From positions 181,309 to 245,308 of the forward strand of contig NZ_JAVRHM010000002.1 of NCBI RefSeq assembly GCF_031846525.1: DNA of 64,000 nt, in the 5' to 3' direction. Below, in pieces: positions 32,874-41,414 of the stretch. The notes beneath the pieces are model-generated. The model worked only from the letters and a program-made list of their open reading frames with translations, was not told the DNA's origin and did no database searches. The stretch is from Autumnicola patrickiae (lineage in GTDB: Bacteria > Bacteroidota > Bacteroidia > Flavobacteriales > Flavobacteriaceae). Both the position numbers and the translations under genes were made by a program. How positions within the stretch are numbered: position 1 is the first letter of the stretch; each line of letters begins with the position of its first letter.

Positions 32874-35165
32874 TTAAAAATTATAACTCACTCCTACTCC
32901 GCCAAAATAATTTCTCGGATTTCCCGGGTAATAATATCTTGGAGCGGAGCCACCAAAGCCAACTGCATTGGTCAGGACACTAGCCGCATAATGTTCATCT
33001 AAGACATTATTAATTCCGGCGTTGAAATTAATTTCAAAATAATCTGAAACATTCAGGCTGTAGGCTGCTTTTAGATTTACCAATTGATAGTTCTCTGCAT
33101 ATTCTGAATTGGCATCATTCAGTGGAATTTCACCCACCGCTCTGTAATTACTATAAAAAGTTAGCCCCCAATCTGTCGAAAGATCGAAGCCAAGATTGAC
33201 TGTCGACTTCGGAACTCCAGGCAATTCATTTCCGGAAAAATCTTCTTCTTCATTTATAAATTCATCGAATTCAAAAAAGTTAAAAGCAGCATTTATATAA
33301 GGTTTACCGGTTATTCCTGCTCCCAGTTCCACATTATATTGGGCTAAGAATTCAATTCCGTTATGGTCGGTTTTTCCTGCATTTACCCCTACATATTGAT
33401 CCTGACCAACACGCTGCGCGACAAGCAGATTTTCAATTTGGATGGAATAAAGCGCGACTTCGGTATACAATCTATTATTTATCCAGTTTCCTTTAAACCC
33501 GATTTCATAATTAATTCCGGTTTCCGGCTCCAGGTCTGTATTTATTTGCCCATCGGGAGTTAGAGTCTCTGCTACTGTGGGAGTAGAAAATCCGTGACTT
33601 ATAGAAGCATAAACATTTTTACCCGGAGCAACTTCATAAGTTGTTCCTATACGCGGAGAAAAAATAGTATTAAAGCGATAATCTCCAGATTGGTCCACCT
33701 CATCTTCAGCGTATAAATCTGTTAACGTATAACCGGTGGTGTTAACATTAACACCTGCTTCTGCATTCCAGTTTTCAGCTAATTCCACACTTAATTGTCC
33801 GAAGAAATTAGCATAATCCCTCACCTGCTCATTGTTGCTCAACCGTGCTCCCCGCACGCTTCCCTGGTCTGGGAATTCCTCGTAAAGATTCTCAAAAGTG
33901 CCAATCTCATACCATTCATTATAATATTCTGCACCAAAACTAAACTGAGAAGCCATATCTCCAATATTAGTATCCAGGTTAAATTTTGTACGCGCACCGG
34001 CCGAAAGTCGCTCTTCCTTTAAAATATCAAAAGGCCGTGGCTCGTATCCATTTCTGAAATTTGTATAAATACTTGTGGTATTGCTGAAGTTTTCAGAGAA
34101 TTGATGGTTATATGCCAGGCCTAAAAGTCCGCGATCGTACGATTCATATCCTTGGGAAGCGCCCCAGGTATAGGCAGCCGTTTCAGGATCATTAAGAAAA
34201 TCATCTTCGTTTAAGGAACTTGGAATAAAAGCCTTCAGTTTGGTGAAATTTGCCAAAAATGAGAGGCTGTTATTCTCAGAAGTTACAAGCTTCGCATTTA
34301 CAAGAGCAGACTTACGATCATATTCTCCATTTTCCCGGTAACCATCACTTTTTAAGTGCGAATAATTAGCAAAAAGACTGGTATTTTCTGAACTGTGAGA
34401 AGCCGAAACGACTTTTTTGGAGGTATTAAAACTGGAAAGCTGATAATTGACATTTCCAGTGGTTCCCCTGGCATCGGGACTAGCCGAATAAAGGTTAATT
34501 GAACCTCCCAAACCGGCTCCATAGATACTGGAGGTAGGTCCTTTGATTATTTCTACCCGTTCTAAAGATTCCTGATCGATATCATCCAGCGTCAATTCAC
34601 CTTCTGCCGTAGTCATCGGAATTCCGTCGAAATACGCCTGAATACGGTTAGTACTGTACTGAGAACGGGCTCCAATACCTCGAATATTGATCTTATTGGT
34701 GTTTAAAGCGCCCTGATTTACGTACATTCCCGGCACATAATTAAAATTGTCCATTAATGCCGTCGCATCTGTACGCTGAAGATCATTTTTTGATAGTACA
34801 CCTACTGAAGCCGGGACTTTTTGAAGCTCATTGGGAATAATAGTACTCCTGATCATTACTTCTGAAAGATTATCCCGAAAAGGATCAAGATAAATCACCA
34901 ATTCTTCAGTGTACGAACTAACTGTTCTACTTCTATTCTGAAAACCTAAATAACTTATTTCCAGCTCTACCGGAAGGTCTTCATTTTCAAGGAAAAAATT
35001 CCCATTTTCATCTGAAAAAGCTACTGCTCCTGAAGTGAGATTTTCTATTCTCGCATCTTCAATTGCTTCAGAATTCTCTGAATTTATAATTCTACCCTTT
35101 ATGTTTTGACCAAAAATTTTTCCGCAGCAGGTAAATAATAAGGCTGCTATAATTATATTTTTCAA
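32874..35165 (-). CDS. TonB-dependent outer-membrane receptor
   Basis: A 763-residue protein: signal peptide (to about residue 19), a CarboxypepD_reg-like beta-sandwich ('GRIINSENSEAIEDARIENL'), then a plug ('LSKNDLQRTDATALMDNF' and 'VEIIKGPTSSIYGAGLGGSI') and a 22-strand-type barrel ending 'NYFGGVGVSYNF' with a terminal aromatic residue. The pattern is that of siderophore or iron-complex receptors, not a SusC, since no SusD gene adjoins. The ligand is unknown. It lies 12 bases after a sorbosone-dehydrogenase-like gene and may be co-transcribed with it. Confidence 0.9.
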   Translation of the reverse strand: MKNIIIAALLFTCCGKIFGQNIKGRIINSENSEAIEDARIENLTSGAVAFSDENGNFFLENEDLPVELEISYLGFQNRSRTVSSYTEELVIYLDPFRDNLSEVMIRSTIIPNELQKVPASVGVLSKNDLQRTDATALMDNFNYVPGMYVNQGALNTNKINIRGIGARSQYSTNRIQAYFDGIPMTTAEGELTLDDIDQESLERVEIIKGPTSSIYGAGLGGSINLYSASPDARGTTGNVNYQLSSFNTSKKVVSASHSSENTSLFANYSHLKSDGYRENGEYDRKSALVNAKLVTSENNSLSFLANFTKLKAFIPSSLNEDDFLNDPETAAYTWGASQGYESYDRGLLGLAYNHQFSENFSNTTSIYTNFRNGYEPRPFDILKEERLSAGARTKFNLDTNIGDMASQFSFGAEYYNEWYEIGTFENLYEEFPDQGSVRGARLSNNEQVRDYANFFGQLSVELAENWNAEAGVNVNTTGYTLTDLYAEDEVDQSGDYRFNTIFSPRIGTTYEVAPGKNVYASISHGFSTPTVAETLTPDGQINTDLEPETGINYEIGFKGNWINNRLYTEVALYSIQIENLLVAQRVGQDQYVGVNAGKTDHNGIEFLAQYNVELGAGITGKPYINAAFNFFEFDEFINEEEDFSGNELPGVPKSTVNLGFDLSTDWGLTFYSNYRAVGEIPLNDANSEYAENYQLVNLKAAYSLNVSDYFEINFNAGINNVLDEHYAASVLTNAVGFGGSAPRYYYPGNPRNYFGGVGVSYNF

Positions 35166-35177
35166 TAGTTCTATTTT

Positions 35178-36461
35178 TTATTCAGCAGAGACTTTCCATA
35201 TAACATTTCCATCATCATCGTTTACCAGCAAAGAGCCATCGGGCAAAGTAGTTATCCCAACAGGTCGGCCATAAACCTTACTGGAATCTTTATCTGCAAA
35301 AAAGCCGGTAAGAAAATCTTCGGGTTCTTGCGGCTCCCCATTTTCAAAAGGCACGAATACCACTTTGTAACCTGCAAGATCGGCCCGGTTCCAGGAACCA
35401 TGTTGCCCAACAAAAGCTCCGTTCTTGTATTTTTCAGGAAATTGATCTGCTTCATAAAAAGTAAGACCCAAGGAAGAAGTGTGGGAACCCAGCGGTACAT
35501 CTGGCACAATAGCTTTTTCCACAAGCTCCAGGTGCGGATCCTCTGCCCAACGCGGATCTTTTATATCTCCAAAATATGAGAAAGGCCAGCCATACCAGCC
35601 TCCTTCTTTCACGCTGGTAAGATAATCTGGAACTAATTTATTCCCAATCTTGTCACGCTCGTTTACAGACGTCCATAGCTCTCCGGTAACCGGATTCCAG
35701 TCCATTCCAACAGGATTCCTTATTCCTGCAGCGTAGACTTTCTCTCCGGAACCATCAGGATTTACTTCCAGAATATTTGCTCTTCGCTCCTCCTTTTCCA
35801 TCCCGTGTTCCCCGGCATTACTGGAAGAACCTACAGTGATATAAATTTTACTTCCCTCTTTGTTTGCTATAATGTTCCTCGTCCAGTGATGGTTGTAACC
35901 GCCTGCGGGCAGTTCCAGTATCGTCTCCCCTTCTTCATCAATAGAAGTTTGTCCTTCTTTATAAGGGAACCTTTTTAGAGCGTCTACATTAGCCACATAA
36001 AAATAATCATCCAGGATCAGCATTCCGTATGGCTGATTAAGATCTTCCATAAAAACATAACGCTCATCCGGCATTCCGTCGCCATTTGTATCCCTAAACA
36101 TCGTAATCCGGTCAGCACTTTTTTCGGCATCATTAGATTCTGCAACAAAAACATCGTTGTTTGGTGCCACGTAACTTCTGCGGGGATGTTCAAGATCTTC
36201 AGCATATAATGTGACTACAAAACCTTCAGGAGCTTCCGGCTTATTACTGGACCAGCCTATAACCTTACTTTCATTAGTAACAGATTCGGAAGAAAAAGGT
36301 GCAGGAAGTTCAAGCCGACCAACAGCCGTCTGCACTACATCTGGAGCTCTTTTAGATAGCTCCTCCTTCTTTCCTTCGCTTACTTCCTTAAACTGTGAAA
36401 GTGCAGACGTGCTTATACTTAAAGCAATGAAAACACTTAAAATAGTTGATTTTCTTTTCAT
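35178..36461 (-). CDS. Sorbosone/PQQ-type dehydrogenase, beta-propeller
   Basis: A 427-residue exported protein with signal peptide ('FIALSISTSALSQ') and the six-bladed propeller of the glucose/sorbosone dehydrogenase family: 'APEGFVVTLYAEDLEHPR', 'MFRDTNGDGMPDERYVFM', 'ITVGSSSNAGEHG', 'YAAGIRNPVGMDWNPVTGELW' and 'LLVNDDDGNVIWKV'. Members oxidise sugars using PQQ in the periplasm, but for many, including this one, neither cofactor nor substrate is established. Its neighbour is a TonB receptor, so uptake or processing of the same compound is possible. Confidence 0.85.
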   Translation of the reverse strand: MKRKSTILSVFIALSISTSALSQFKEVSEGKKEELSKRAPDVVQTAVGRLELPAPFSSESVTNESKVIGWSSNKPEAPEGFVVTLYAEDLEHPRRSYVAPNNDVFVAESNDAEKSADRITMFRDTNGDGMPDERYVFMEDLNQPYGMLILDDYFYVANVDALKRFPYKEGQTSIDEEGETILELPAGGYNHHWTRNIIANKEGSKIYITVGSSSNAGEHGMEKEERRANILEVNPDGSGEKVYAAGIRNPVGMDWNPVTGELWTSVNERDKIGNKLVPDYLTSVKEGGWYGWPFSYFGDIKDPRWAEDPHLELVEKAIVPDVPLGSHTSSLGLTFYEADQFPEKYKNGAFVGQHGSWNRADLAGYKVVFVPFENGEPQEPEDFLTGFFADKDSSKVYGRPVGITTLPDGSLLVNDDDGNVIWKVSAE

Positions 36462-36477
36462 TTTAAAGCAATTTTCC

Positions 36478-36485
36478 CAAAAATA
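36478..36485 (-). promoter_or_regulatory. -7 element of the sorbosone-dehydrogenase-like gene
   Basis: On the minus strand TATTTTTG fits TAnnTTTG and lies 17 bases before the ATG at 36461. A clear -33 TTTG is not visible at normal spacing. Confidence 0.45.
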
Positions 36486-36691
36486 CCCCGAAATTTGTGC
36501 AGAGAAAAGTTTTATAAGCTGATTAGGTTTCCTTTAACAAGCGTTAAATTGAGGACACAAGCCTACTAGTTTTGGCAGCTATAGCAGTTTTAACTATGTT
36601 TACCGATTATTATTAAGAGCTTTTAGAAATGCCCGAAGCAGACATCATAAGAAATTACTGTTAGAGATGTCACCCTATTAAATTCGCTCAA

Positions 36692-38443
36692 ATGAAAAAA
36701 GCAATAGTAGCTTTACTACTTTTAACCGTCATTGTTTCCTGTGATTTATCTAAATACCGCCTGGTGGTAGATTATGATTTTGAAACAGAATTTGAAAAAT
36801 CTGAAGGGAAAGAGACAGCAACTTATCCTGAAGTATTGGATTTTTATTCCCAGCTCGATGAAGCTTATACAACCGTAACTTTTACTGAATTTGGAGCTAC
36901 AGATAGTGGTGAGCCTTTACATTTGGCGGTTTTTAGTCCTTCGGGGGAGTTTGATCTGCAGAAACTGAGACAGGATAGGACCGTAATTTTAGTGAATAAT
37001 GGTATTCATCCCGGGGAAAGTGACGGTATTGATGCTACAATGATGCTCTTTCGGGATTTGGCTGGTGATTCTATAGATGTCCCGGAGAATACAATAATTG
37101 CCACTATTCCCATCTATAATGTGGGTGGAGCACTTAACCGAAATTCCACCACAAGAACAAACCAGAACGGACCAGCAGCATATGGTTTTAGAGGAAATGC
37201 ACAGAATTACGATTTAAACAGGGATTTTATAAAGGCCGATACTAAAAACACCCGCACTTTCTATGAAATCTTTCACCAGTTACAGCCAGATGTTTTTATT
37301 GATAATCATGTTAGTAACGGTGCAGATTACCAATATACCCTCACCCATCTCTTCACTCAGCACAACAAATTAGGAGGAGAACTGGGAGAATATCTTAACA
37401 GAAAAATGATGCCCGCTCTGGAAGATTCTCTAAAACAGAAAGAATGGGATATCACCCCTTATGTTAATGTCTTTAATGAAGTTCCAGAGAGCGGGTTTAA
37501 TCAATTCATGGATCATCCGCGATATTCCACCGGCTACACAACCCTTTGGAATACGCTGGGAATGATGGTAGAAACTCATATGCTGAAGCCTTACGATAAA
37601 AGGGTGATGGGTACTTATGAGCTCATGCGCTCCATGATAAATATAACAGATGCTGAAAGTGCCACTATAAAAGACCTGAGACAGCGGGAAACAAAAAAGT
37701 ATTTAACCCAAAGATGGTATCCATTAAATTTTCAACCAGACATGGAAAACCCCAGTACCAGGGAGTTCAAAGGTTATGAAGGAGAAAGAACTGACAGTGA
37801 AGTCACAGGAGAAGACCGGTTAAAATACGACCAAAACCAACCATTCACAAAAGACATAGAATATTTCGACAATTTTACACCACAAGATAGAATTGAGATT
37901 CCAAGAGCCTATATTATTCCGCAGGGATGGTGGGAAGTCACACAGCTTTTAGCTTTAAATCAGATTAAGATGGAACCTCTTGCCAGGGACACCACAATCT
38001 ATGTCGAGAAATACAGAATAGAAGACTTTGAAACCGTAGAATCGCCATATGAAGGTCATTACCTTCACAAAAATACAGAGGTGAGCAAAACTATGGATTC
38101 AATTAGATTCAGAAAAGGAGATCTTTATGTGACTACTTTCCAGGATGGAGCGAGATATTTACTGGAGACTCTAGAACCTGAGATGGTGGACTCTTTTTTT
38201 AACTGGAACTATTTCGATTCGGTTTTACAGCAGAAGGAAAATTTTTCTCCGTACGTTTTTGAAGATATTGCCAAAAAACTTCTGGATGAAAATCCTGAGT
38301 TAGAAGCTGAATTTGAAGAAAAAAGAGATTCAGATTCAGAATTTAGAAATGATTCCTATGCCCAACTGCAATGGATTCACAGGAAATCCCCGCACTACGA
38401 GGAAGCTCATCTACGCTACCCGATCTTTAGGGTGCCCAGGTAA
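36692..38443 (+). CDS. M14-family zinc carboxypeptidase, lipoprotein
   Basis: A 583-residue protein with a lipoprotein signal ('LLLLTVIVSCDLSK'). The M14 zinc site is 'NNGIHPGESDGIDATMML' (HxxE), with the third ligand in 'DVFIDNHVSNGADYQYT', and the glutamate nucleophile probably in 'GMMVETHM'. 'NYDLNRDFIKADT' is the usual substrate loop. It should trim peptides at the cell surface or in the periplasm. Length matches Bacteroidetes M14 members with an extra C-terminal domain. Its last 33 bases overlap the convergent Nudix gene. Confidence 0.88.
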   Translation: MKKAIVALLLLTVIVSCDLSKYRLVVDYDFETEFEKSEGKETATYPEVLDFYSQLDEAYTTVTFTEFGATDSGEPLHLAVFSPSGEFDLQKLRQDRTVILVNNGIHPGESDGIDATMMLFRDLAGDSIDVPENTIIATIPIYNVGGALNRNSTTRTNQNGPAAYGFRGNAQNYDLNRDFIKADTKNTRTFYEIFHQLQPDVFIDNHVSNGADYQYTLTHLFTQHNKLGGELGEYLNRKMMPALEDSLKQKEWDITPYVNVFNEVPESGFNQFMDHPRYSTGYTTLWNTLGMMVETHMLKPYDKRVMGTYELMRSMINITDAESATIKDLRQRETKKYLTQRWYPLNFQPDMENPSTREFKGYEGERTDSEVTGEDRLKYDQNQPFTKDIEYFDNFTPQDRIEIPRAYIIPQGWWEVTQLLALNQIKMEPLARDTTIYVEKYRIEDFETVESPYEGHYLHKNTEVSKTMDSIRFRKGDLYVTTFQDGARYLLETLEPEMVDSFFNWNYFDSVLQQKENFSPYVFEDIAKKLLDENPELEAEFEEKRDSDSEFRNDSYAQLQWIHRKSPHYEEAHLRYPIFRVPR

Positions 38444-39034
38444 ATATTTTTCAGAAAAAAGAAGCTTTATATTGGCATACGATTTTGTAAGCGCCTTTTG
38501 GCTTTTTTCAAGATTTTTCCATTTGGCTTTTTCTATCCCTTCTTTTTGTTCAGGTTTTAATTCGCCGCTATAGGAGGTCCGCATTTCATACCAATGAGTC
38601 ACTTTTAACCTGTATTTGCCTTTTCTTTTAAAAACGTGATATGTTTTCTGAAGGAATTTAGTGATTTCAAGATCCTGTACACCAGTTTCTTCTTCTACTT
38701 CACGAATAGCAGAATCTTCGATACTCTCCCCTTTTTCAGTTTTACCTTTGGGGAGGTCCCATCGTTTATTTCGGTAGATAAAAAGAATTTCGTCCTTTTC
38801 ATTTAACACCAGGCCACCCGCAGCTGTTACCATCCGCAGCTTCTTCAGTAAAAACTTCAATAATTTTTCTTCATCTTCGTGATAAAGATTCACATAGAGC
38901 AATTTTCCTTTATCGATCTTCTTTAAAATTTTTTTCAGTCGTACGGTCCTGATAGGGTAAGAAGTATATGCTTCACCAATTTCTTTTTTTGTAGAAAGAA
39001 TAATCGGGATATCATTTACAAAAACTTTATACAT
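38411..39034 (-). CDS. Nudix hydrolase with N-terminal extension
   Basis: A 207-residue protein. Residues about 70-190 form the Nudix domain, whose box runs from 'GKTEKGESIEDSAIREVEEE' through TGV, complete with REVEEE. An N-terminal 65-residue part (MYKVFVNDIPIIL onwards) is found in flavobacterial relatives but its role is unknown. The substrate is a nucleoside diphosphate linked to another group and cannot be predicted. It is divergent from pyrE with only 7 bases between the start codons and overlaps the M14 gene by 33 bases at its 3' end. Confidence 0.88.
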   Translation of the reverse strand: MYKVFVNDIPIILSTKKEIGEAYTSYPIRTVRLKKILKKIDKGKLLYVNLYHEDEEKLLKFLLKKLRMVTAAGGLVLNEKDEILFIYRNKRWDLPKGKTEKGESIEDSAIREVEEETGVQDLEITKFLQKTYHVFKRKGKYRLKVTHWYEMRTSYSGELKPEQKEGIEKAKWKNLEKSQKALTKSYANIKLLFSEKYLPGHPKDRVA

Positions 39035-39037
39035 TTG
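39030..39037 (+). promoter_or_regulatory. Candidate -7 element for pyrE, at the start codon
   Basis: TACATTTG fits TAnnTTTG and lies 4 bases before the pyrE ATG (39042), which would make the mRNA leaderless. There is no TTTG at the -33 position, so this is weak. Confidence 0.3.
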
Positions 39038-39041
39038 TATT

Positions 39042-39683
39042 ATGATTTTAAATAAAGAAACAGCAAAACATACTGCTGAACTACTATTGCAAATTAAAGC
39101 AATTAAATTAAACCCGCAAGAGCCATTTACATGGGCCAGTGGATGGAAATCCCCGATATACTGCGATAATCGTGTTATTTTGTCTTATCCTCCAATCAGG
39201 AATTTTATACGTGAACATTTTGCAAAACAGGTGGAGGAGTTGTATGGGAAACCAGATGTTATCGCAGCAGTAGCAACCGGTGCAATTGGAATTGGGATGC
39301 TGGTGGCAGAATATTTAAGCCTTCCTTTTGCCTATGTAAGACCCGAGGCAAAAGGCCACGGTAGAAAAAATCAGATTGAAGGGAACATTGAGGAAGGACA
39401 AACTGTGGTTGTTATTGAAGATCTTATCAGCACAGGGAAAAGCAGCTTAAATGCGGTGAAAGCGATAAGAGAAGCTAAGGCTAACGTAAAAGGAATGCTT
39501 GCTATTTTTACTTACGGATTTGAAATTTCCTCGGAAAATTTTAAAGAAGCAAAAGTAGAACTTCATACCCTTAGTGATTACGATCACCTGATTGAAACTG
39601 CACAAAAAACAAAATATATTAATGGTTCTGAAGCCGAAGTTTTGAAAGAATGGCGTCACGATCCAGCAAACTGGAAAAAATAG
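39042..39683 (+). CDS. pyrE: Orotate phosphoribosyltransferase
   Basis: A 213-residue enzyme with 'PFTWASGWKSPIYCDNRV' near the N-terminus, 'VATGAIGIGMLVAEYLSLPF', 'YVRPEAKGHGRKNQIEG' and the PRPP-binding 'VVVIEDLISTGKSSL'. It joins orotate and PRPP to OMP in pyrimidine synthesis. The start MILNKETAKHTAEL is the usual family start. Any promoter must lie within or next to the divergent Nudix start. Confidence 0.96.
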   Translation: MILNKETAKHTAELLLQIKAIKLNPQEPFTWASGWKSPIYCDNRVILSYPPIRNFIREHFAKQVEELYGKPDVIAAVATGAIGIGMLVAEYLSLPFAYVRPEAKGHGRKNQIEGNIEEGQTVVVIEDLISTGKSSLNAVKAIREAKANVKGMLAIFTYGFEISSENFKEAKVELHTLSDYDHLIETAQKTKYINGSEAEVLKEWRHDPANWKK

Positions 39684-39685
39684 TT

Positions 39686-40078
39686 ATGAATTTAGAAAGC
39701 CCAAAAGTAACCACAGATAAGAGCCAGCAGGAAATGTTTGAATTTTTGACAAATGTTGAAAATTATGAGCAGTTAATGCCGGAAAGTAAGGAGAAATTTA
39801 AAGTATTAGATCAGGAAACATTTTTGTTTGCCCTAAAAGGTATGCCTGAGATAAAATTGAGGATTACAGAAACTGAAGAACCAAAATTAGTTGTTTTAGG
39901 TTCTACTTCAGATAAACTCAATTTCTCCCTGAACATTCATATTGATAAACTAAATGAAAATCAGAGTGAGACCCAACTTTTCTTCCATGGGAAGTTTAAT
40001 GCGATGATGAGTATGATGGTTAAGAGTCCGTTACAGAAATTTATAAATAGTCTTGCAGAAAACATTGAAAAATTATAA
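39686..40078 (+). CDS. SRPBCC-superfamily protein
   Basis: A 130-residue protein starting at ATG 39686 (MNLESPKVTTDKSQQEMFEF), 2 bases after the pyrE stop, so the pair is almost certainly co-transcribed. The 'EFLTNVENYEQLMPES' opening and C-terminal helix 'LQKFINSLAENIEKL' fit the START-like fold that holds hydrophobic ligands. It has no signal peptide. Its ligand and function are unknown; flavobacteria often carry it next to pyrE. Confidence 0.75.
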   Translation: MNLESPKVTTDKSQQEMFEFLTNVENYEQLMPESKEKFKVLDQETFLFALKGMPEIKLRITETEEPKLVVLGSTSDKLNFSLNIHIDKLNENQSETQLFFHGKFNAMMSMMVKSPLQKFINSLAENIEKL

Positions 40079-40190
40079 GCTGCATTTTAAGGCAAATTAA
40101 GAGACCTTCAAAAAATGGCAATTATGGACCTGCAGAATTCGTAAACCCTCATCAGTTAGAATAATTGCCTTTAAAATGAAATTATTTTCT

Positions 40191-40922
40191 TCAGAAGAGA
40201 AGTTTTATCTCCTTTAGATCAAAAGTTTTAAAAACGGAATATTCTGTTTCCACGTATAATCTTCCTTCCCGCGTCACACCTCGTATAATTCCGGTCATAT
40301 GGCTTCCGTCTGGCAATTCGAAAGCCGAAACCATATTTTTTTTGAACATTTTTGAAGTGTATTCTTCAAGAAGAGCATTCTTTACCGGTTTTGACAACAG
40401 CTTAAGCCTTTTGTTTAATGAATCCAGCACATCTTCCAGCAGACTGTCAAGATTAAAGTTTCTACCTGACATTTGCTGCATAGATCCTGCCCGGGGCAGG
40501 TTTAAAAATTCCATCTGATTCACATTTAAACCTACTCCCAAAATGGAGGCCGAAATTTGGCTATTATTGAGTATATTTTCAATTAAAATTCCGCAGAGTT
40601 TATAATTTGCTGACATAATGTCGTTAGGCCACTTCACCTTAACTTTCGGAATTTCATACTGCTCCAAAATATCTGCAATAGCCAAAGCCACGGCCGCATT
40701 TAGAAGAAATTGATCTTCTATTGCAAGATTCGCATGCGGATAAAGCACACTAAAAGTAAGATTTTCCCCGGGGTTCGATAACCAGCCGGAACCACGCTGC
40801 CCTTTCCCTTTTTGTTGGGTATGAGCCACCACACAAACGGGCTGAAAATTCGTATTGCCGCGATATAAATCACGTGCAAATTCGTTTGTGGAATTGATGG
40901 CATTAACTTTGATTATACGCAT
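40191..40922 (-). CDS. birA: Biotin--[acetyl-CoA-carboxylase] ligase, no DNA-binding domain
   Basis: A 243-residue enzyme with the biotin/ATP loop 'QKGKGQRGSGWLSNPGENL' (GRGRxG-type), 'VKWPNDIMSANYKLCGILIE' and 'GVGLNVNQMEF', then a C-terminal SH3-like domain. It is the group I form without the N-terminal helix-turn-helix of E. coli BirA, so it should biotinylate but not regulate. It is divergent from rsfS with 95 bases between starts. Confidence 0.93.
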   Translation of the reverse strand: MRIIKVNAINSTNEFARDLYRGNTNFQPVCVVAHTQQKGKGQRGSGWLSNPGENLTFSVLYPHANLAIEDQFLLNAAVALAIADILEQYEIPKVKVKWPNDIMSANYKLCGILIENILNNSQISASILGVGLNVNQMEFLNLPRAGSMQQMSGRNFNLDSLLEDVLDSLNKRLKLLSKPVKNALLEEYTSKMFKKNMVSAFELPDGSHMTGIIRGVTREGRLYVETEYSVFKTFDLKEIKLLF

Positions 40923-40991
40923 GTAGATACTAAAGACGCAAGGGTATTAAAATGTTATAAAATAACAGGCATTAAAAAGACTAAAAAGTAA

Positions 40992-40999
40992 TAACTTTG
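40992..40999 (+). promoter_or_regulatory. -7 promoter element for rsfS
   Basis: TAACTTTG fits TAnnTTTG and lies 18 bases before the rsfS ATG at 41018. No exact TTTG is seen near -33. Confidence 0.45.
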
Positions 41000-41017
41000 C
41001 GTAAAGAAATAAATTTA

Positions 41018-41389
41018 ATGGCAAAAAAAGAAACGAACAACGATGAACTTATCGCTCAAATTATAAAGGGAATCGAAGAAGTAAAAGGGAATAATATTGA
41101 CATCCTGGACTTAAGGGAAATCGAAAATACAGTTTGTGATTACTTTATCATCTGCAATGGTACTTCAAATACGCAGGTAAACGCCATAGTAAATTCCGTA
41201 CAAAAATCAGTTAGTAAAGCTCTTAAGGATAAACCCTGGCATATTGAAGGTAGTGAAAATGCCGAATGGGTTCTTATGGACTATGTAAATGTAGTGGTTC
41301 ATGTTTTTCAACGACATATAAGGGAGTTTTACGACATTGAAAGTCTTTGGGGTGATGCAAAAATTACCAGCATTGAGACTAATTATTAA
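41018..41389 (+). CDS. rsfS: Ribosome silencing factor RsfS
   Basis: A 123-residue protein of the Iojap/RsfS family starting at ATG 41018 (MAKKETNNDEL); the frame opens at a TTG 7 codons upstream. Motifs are 'CDYFIICNGTSNTQVNAI' and 'WVLMDYVNVVVHVFQ'. It binds ribosomal protein L14 and blocks subunit joining in starvation. It begins a plus-strand run with ftsH 25 bases downstream, a common flavobacterial order. Confidence 0.94.
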   Translation: MAKKETNNDELIAQIIKGIEEVKGNNIDILDLREIENTVCDYFIICNGTSNTQVNAIVNSVQKSVSKALKDKPWHIEGSENAEWVLMDYVNVVVHVFQRHIREFYDIESLWGDAKITSIETNY

Positions 41390-41414
41390 AAAAATTAATC
41401 AGAAGTAAGTAAGA

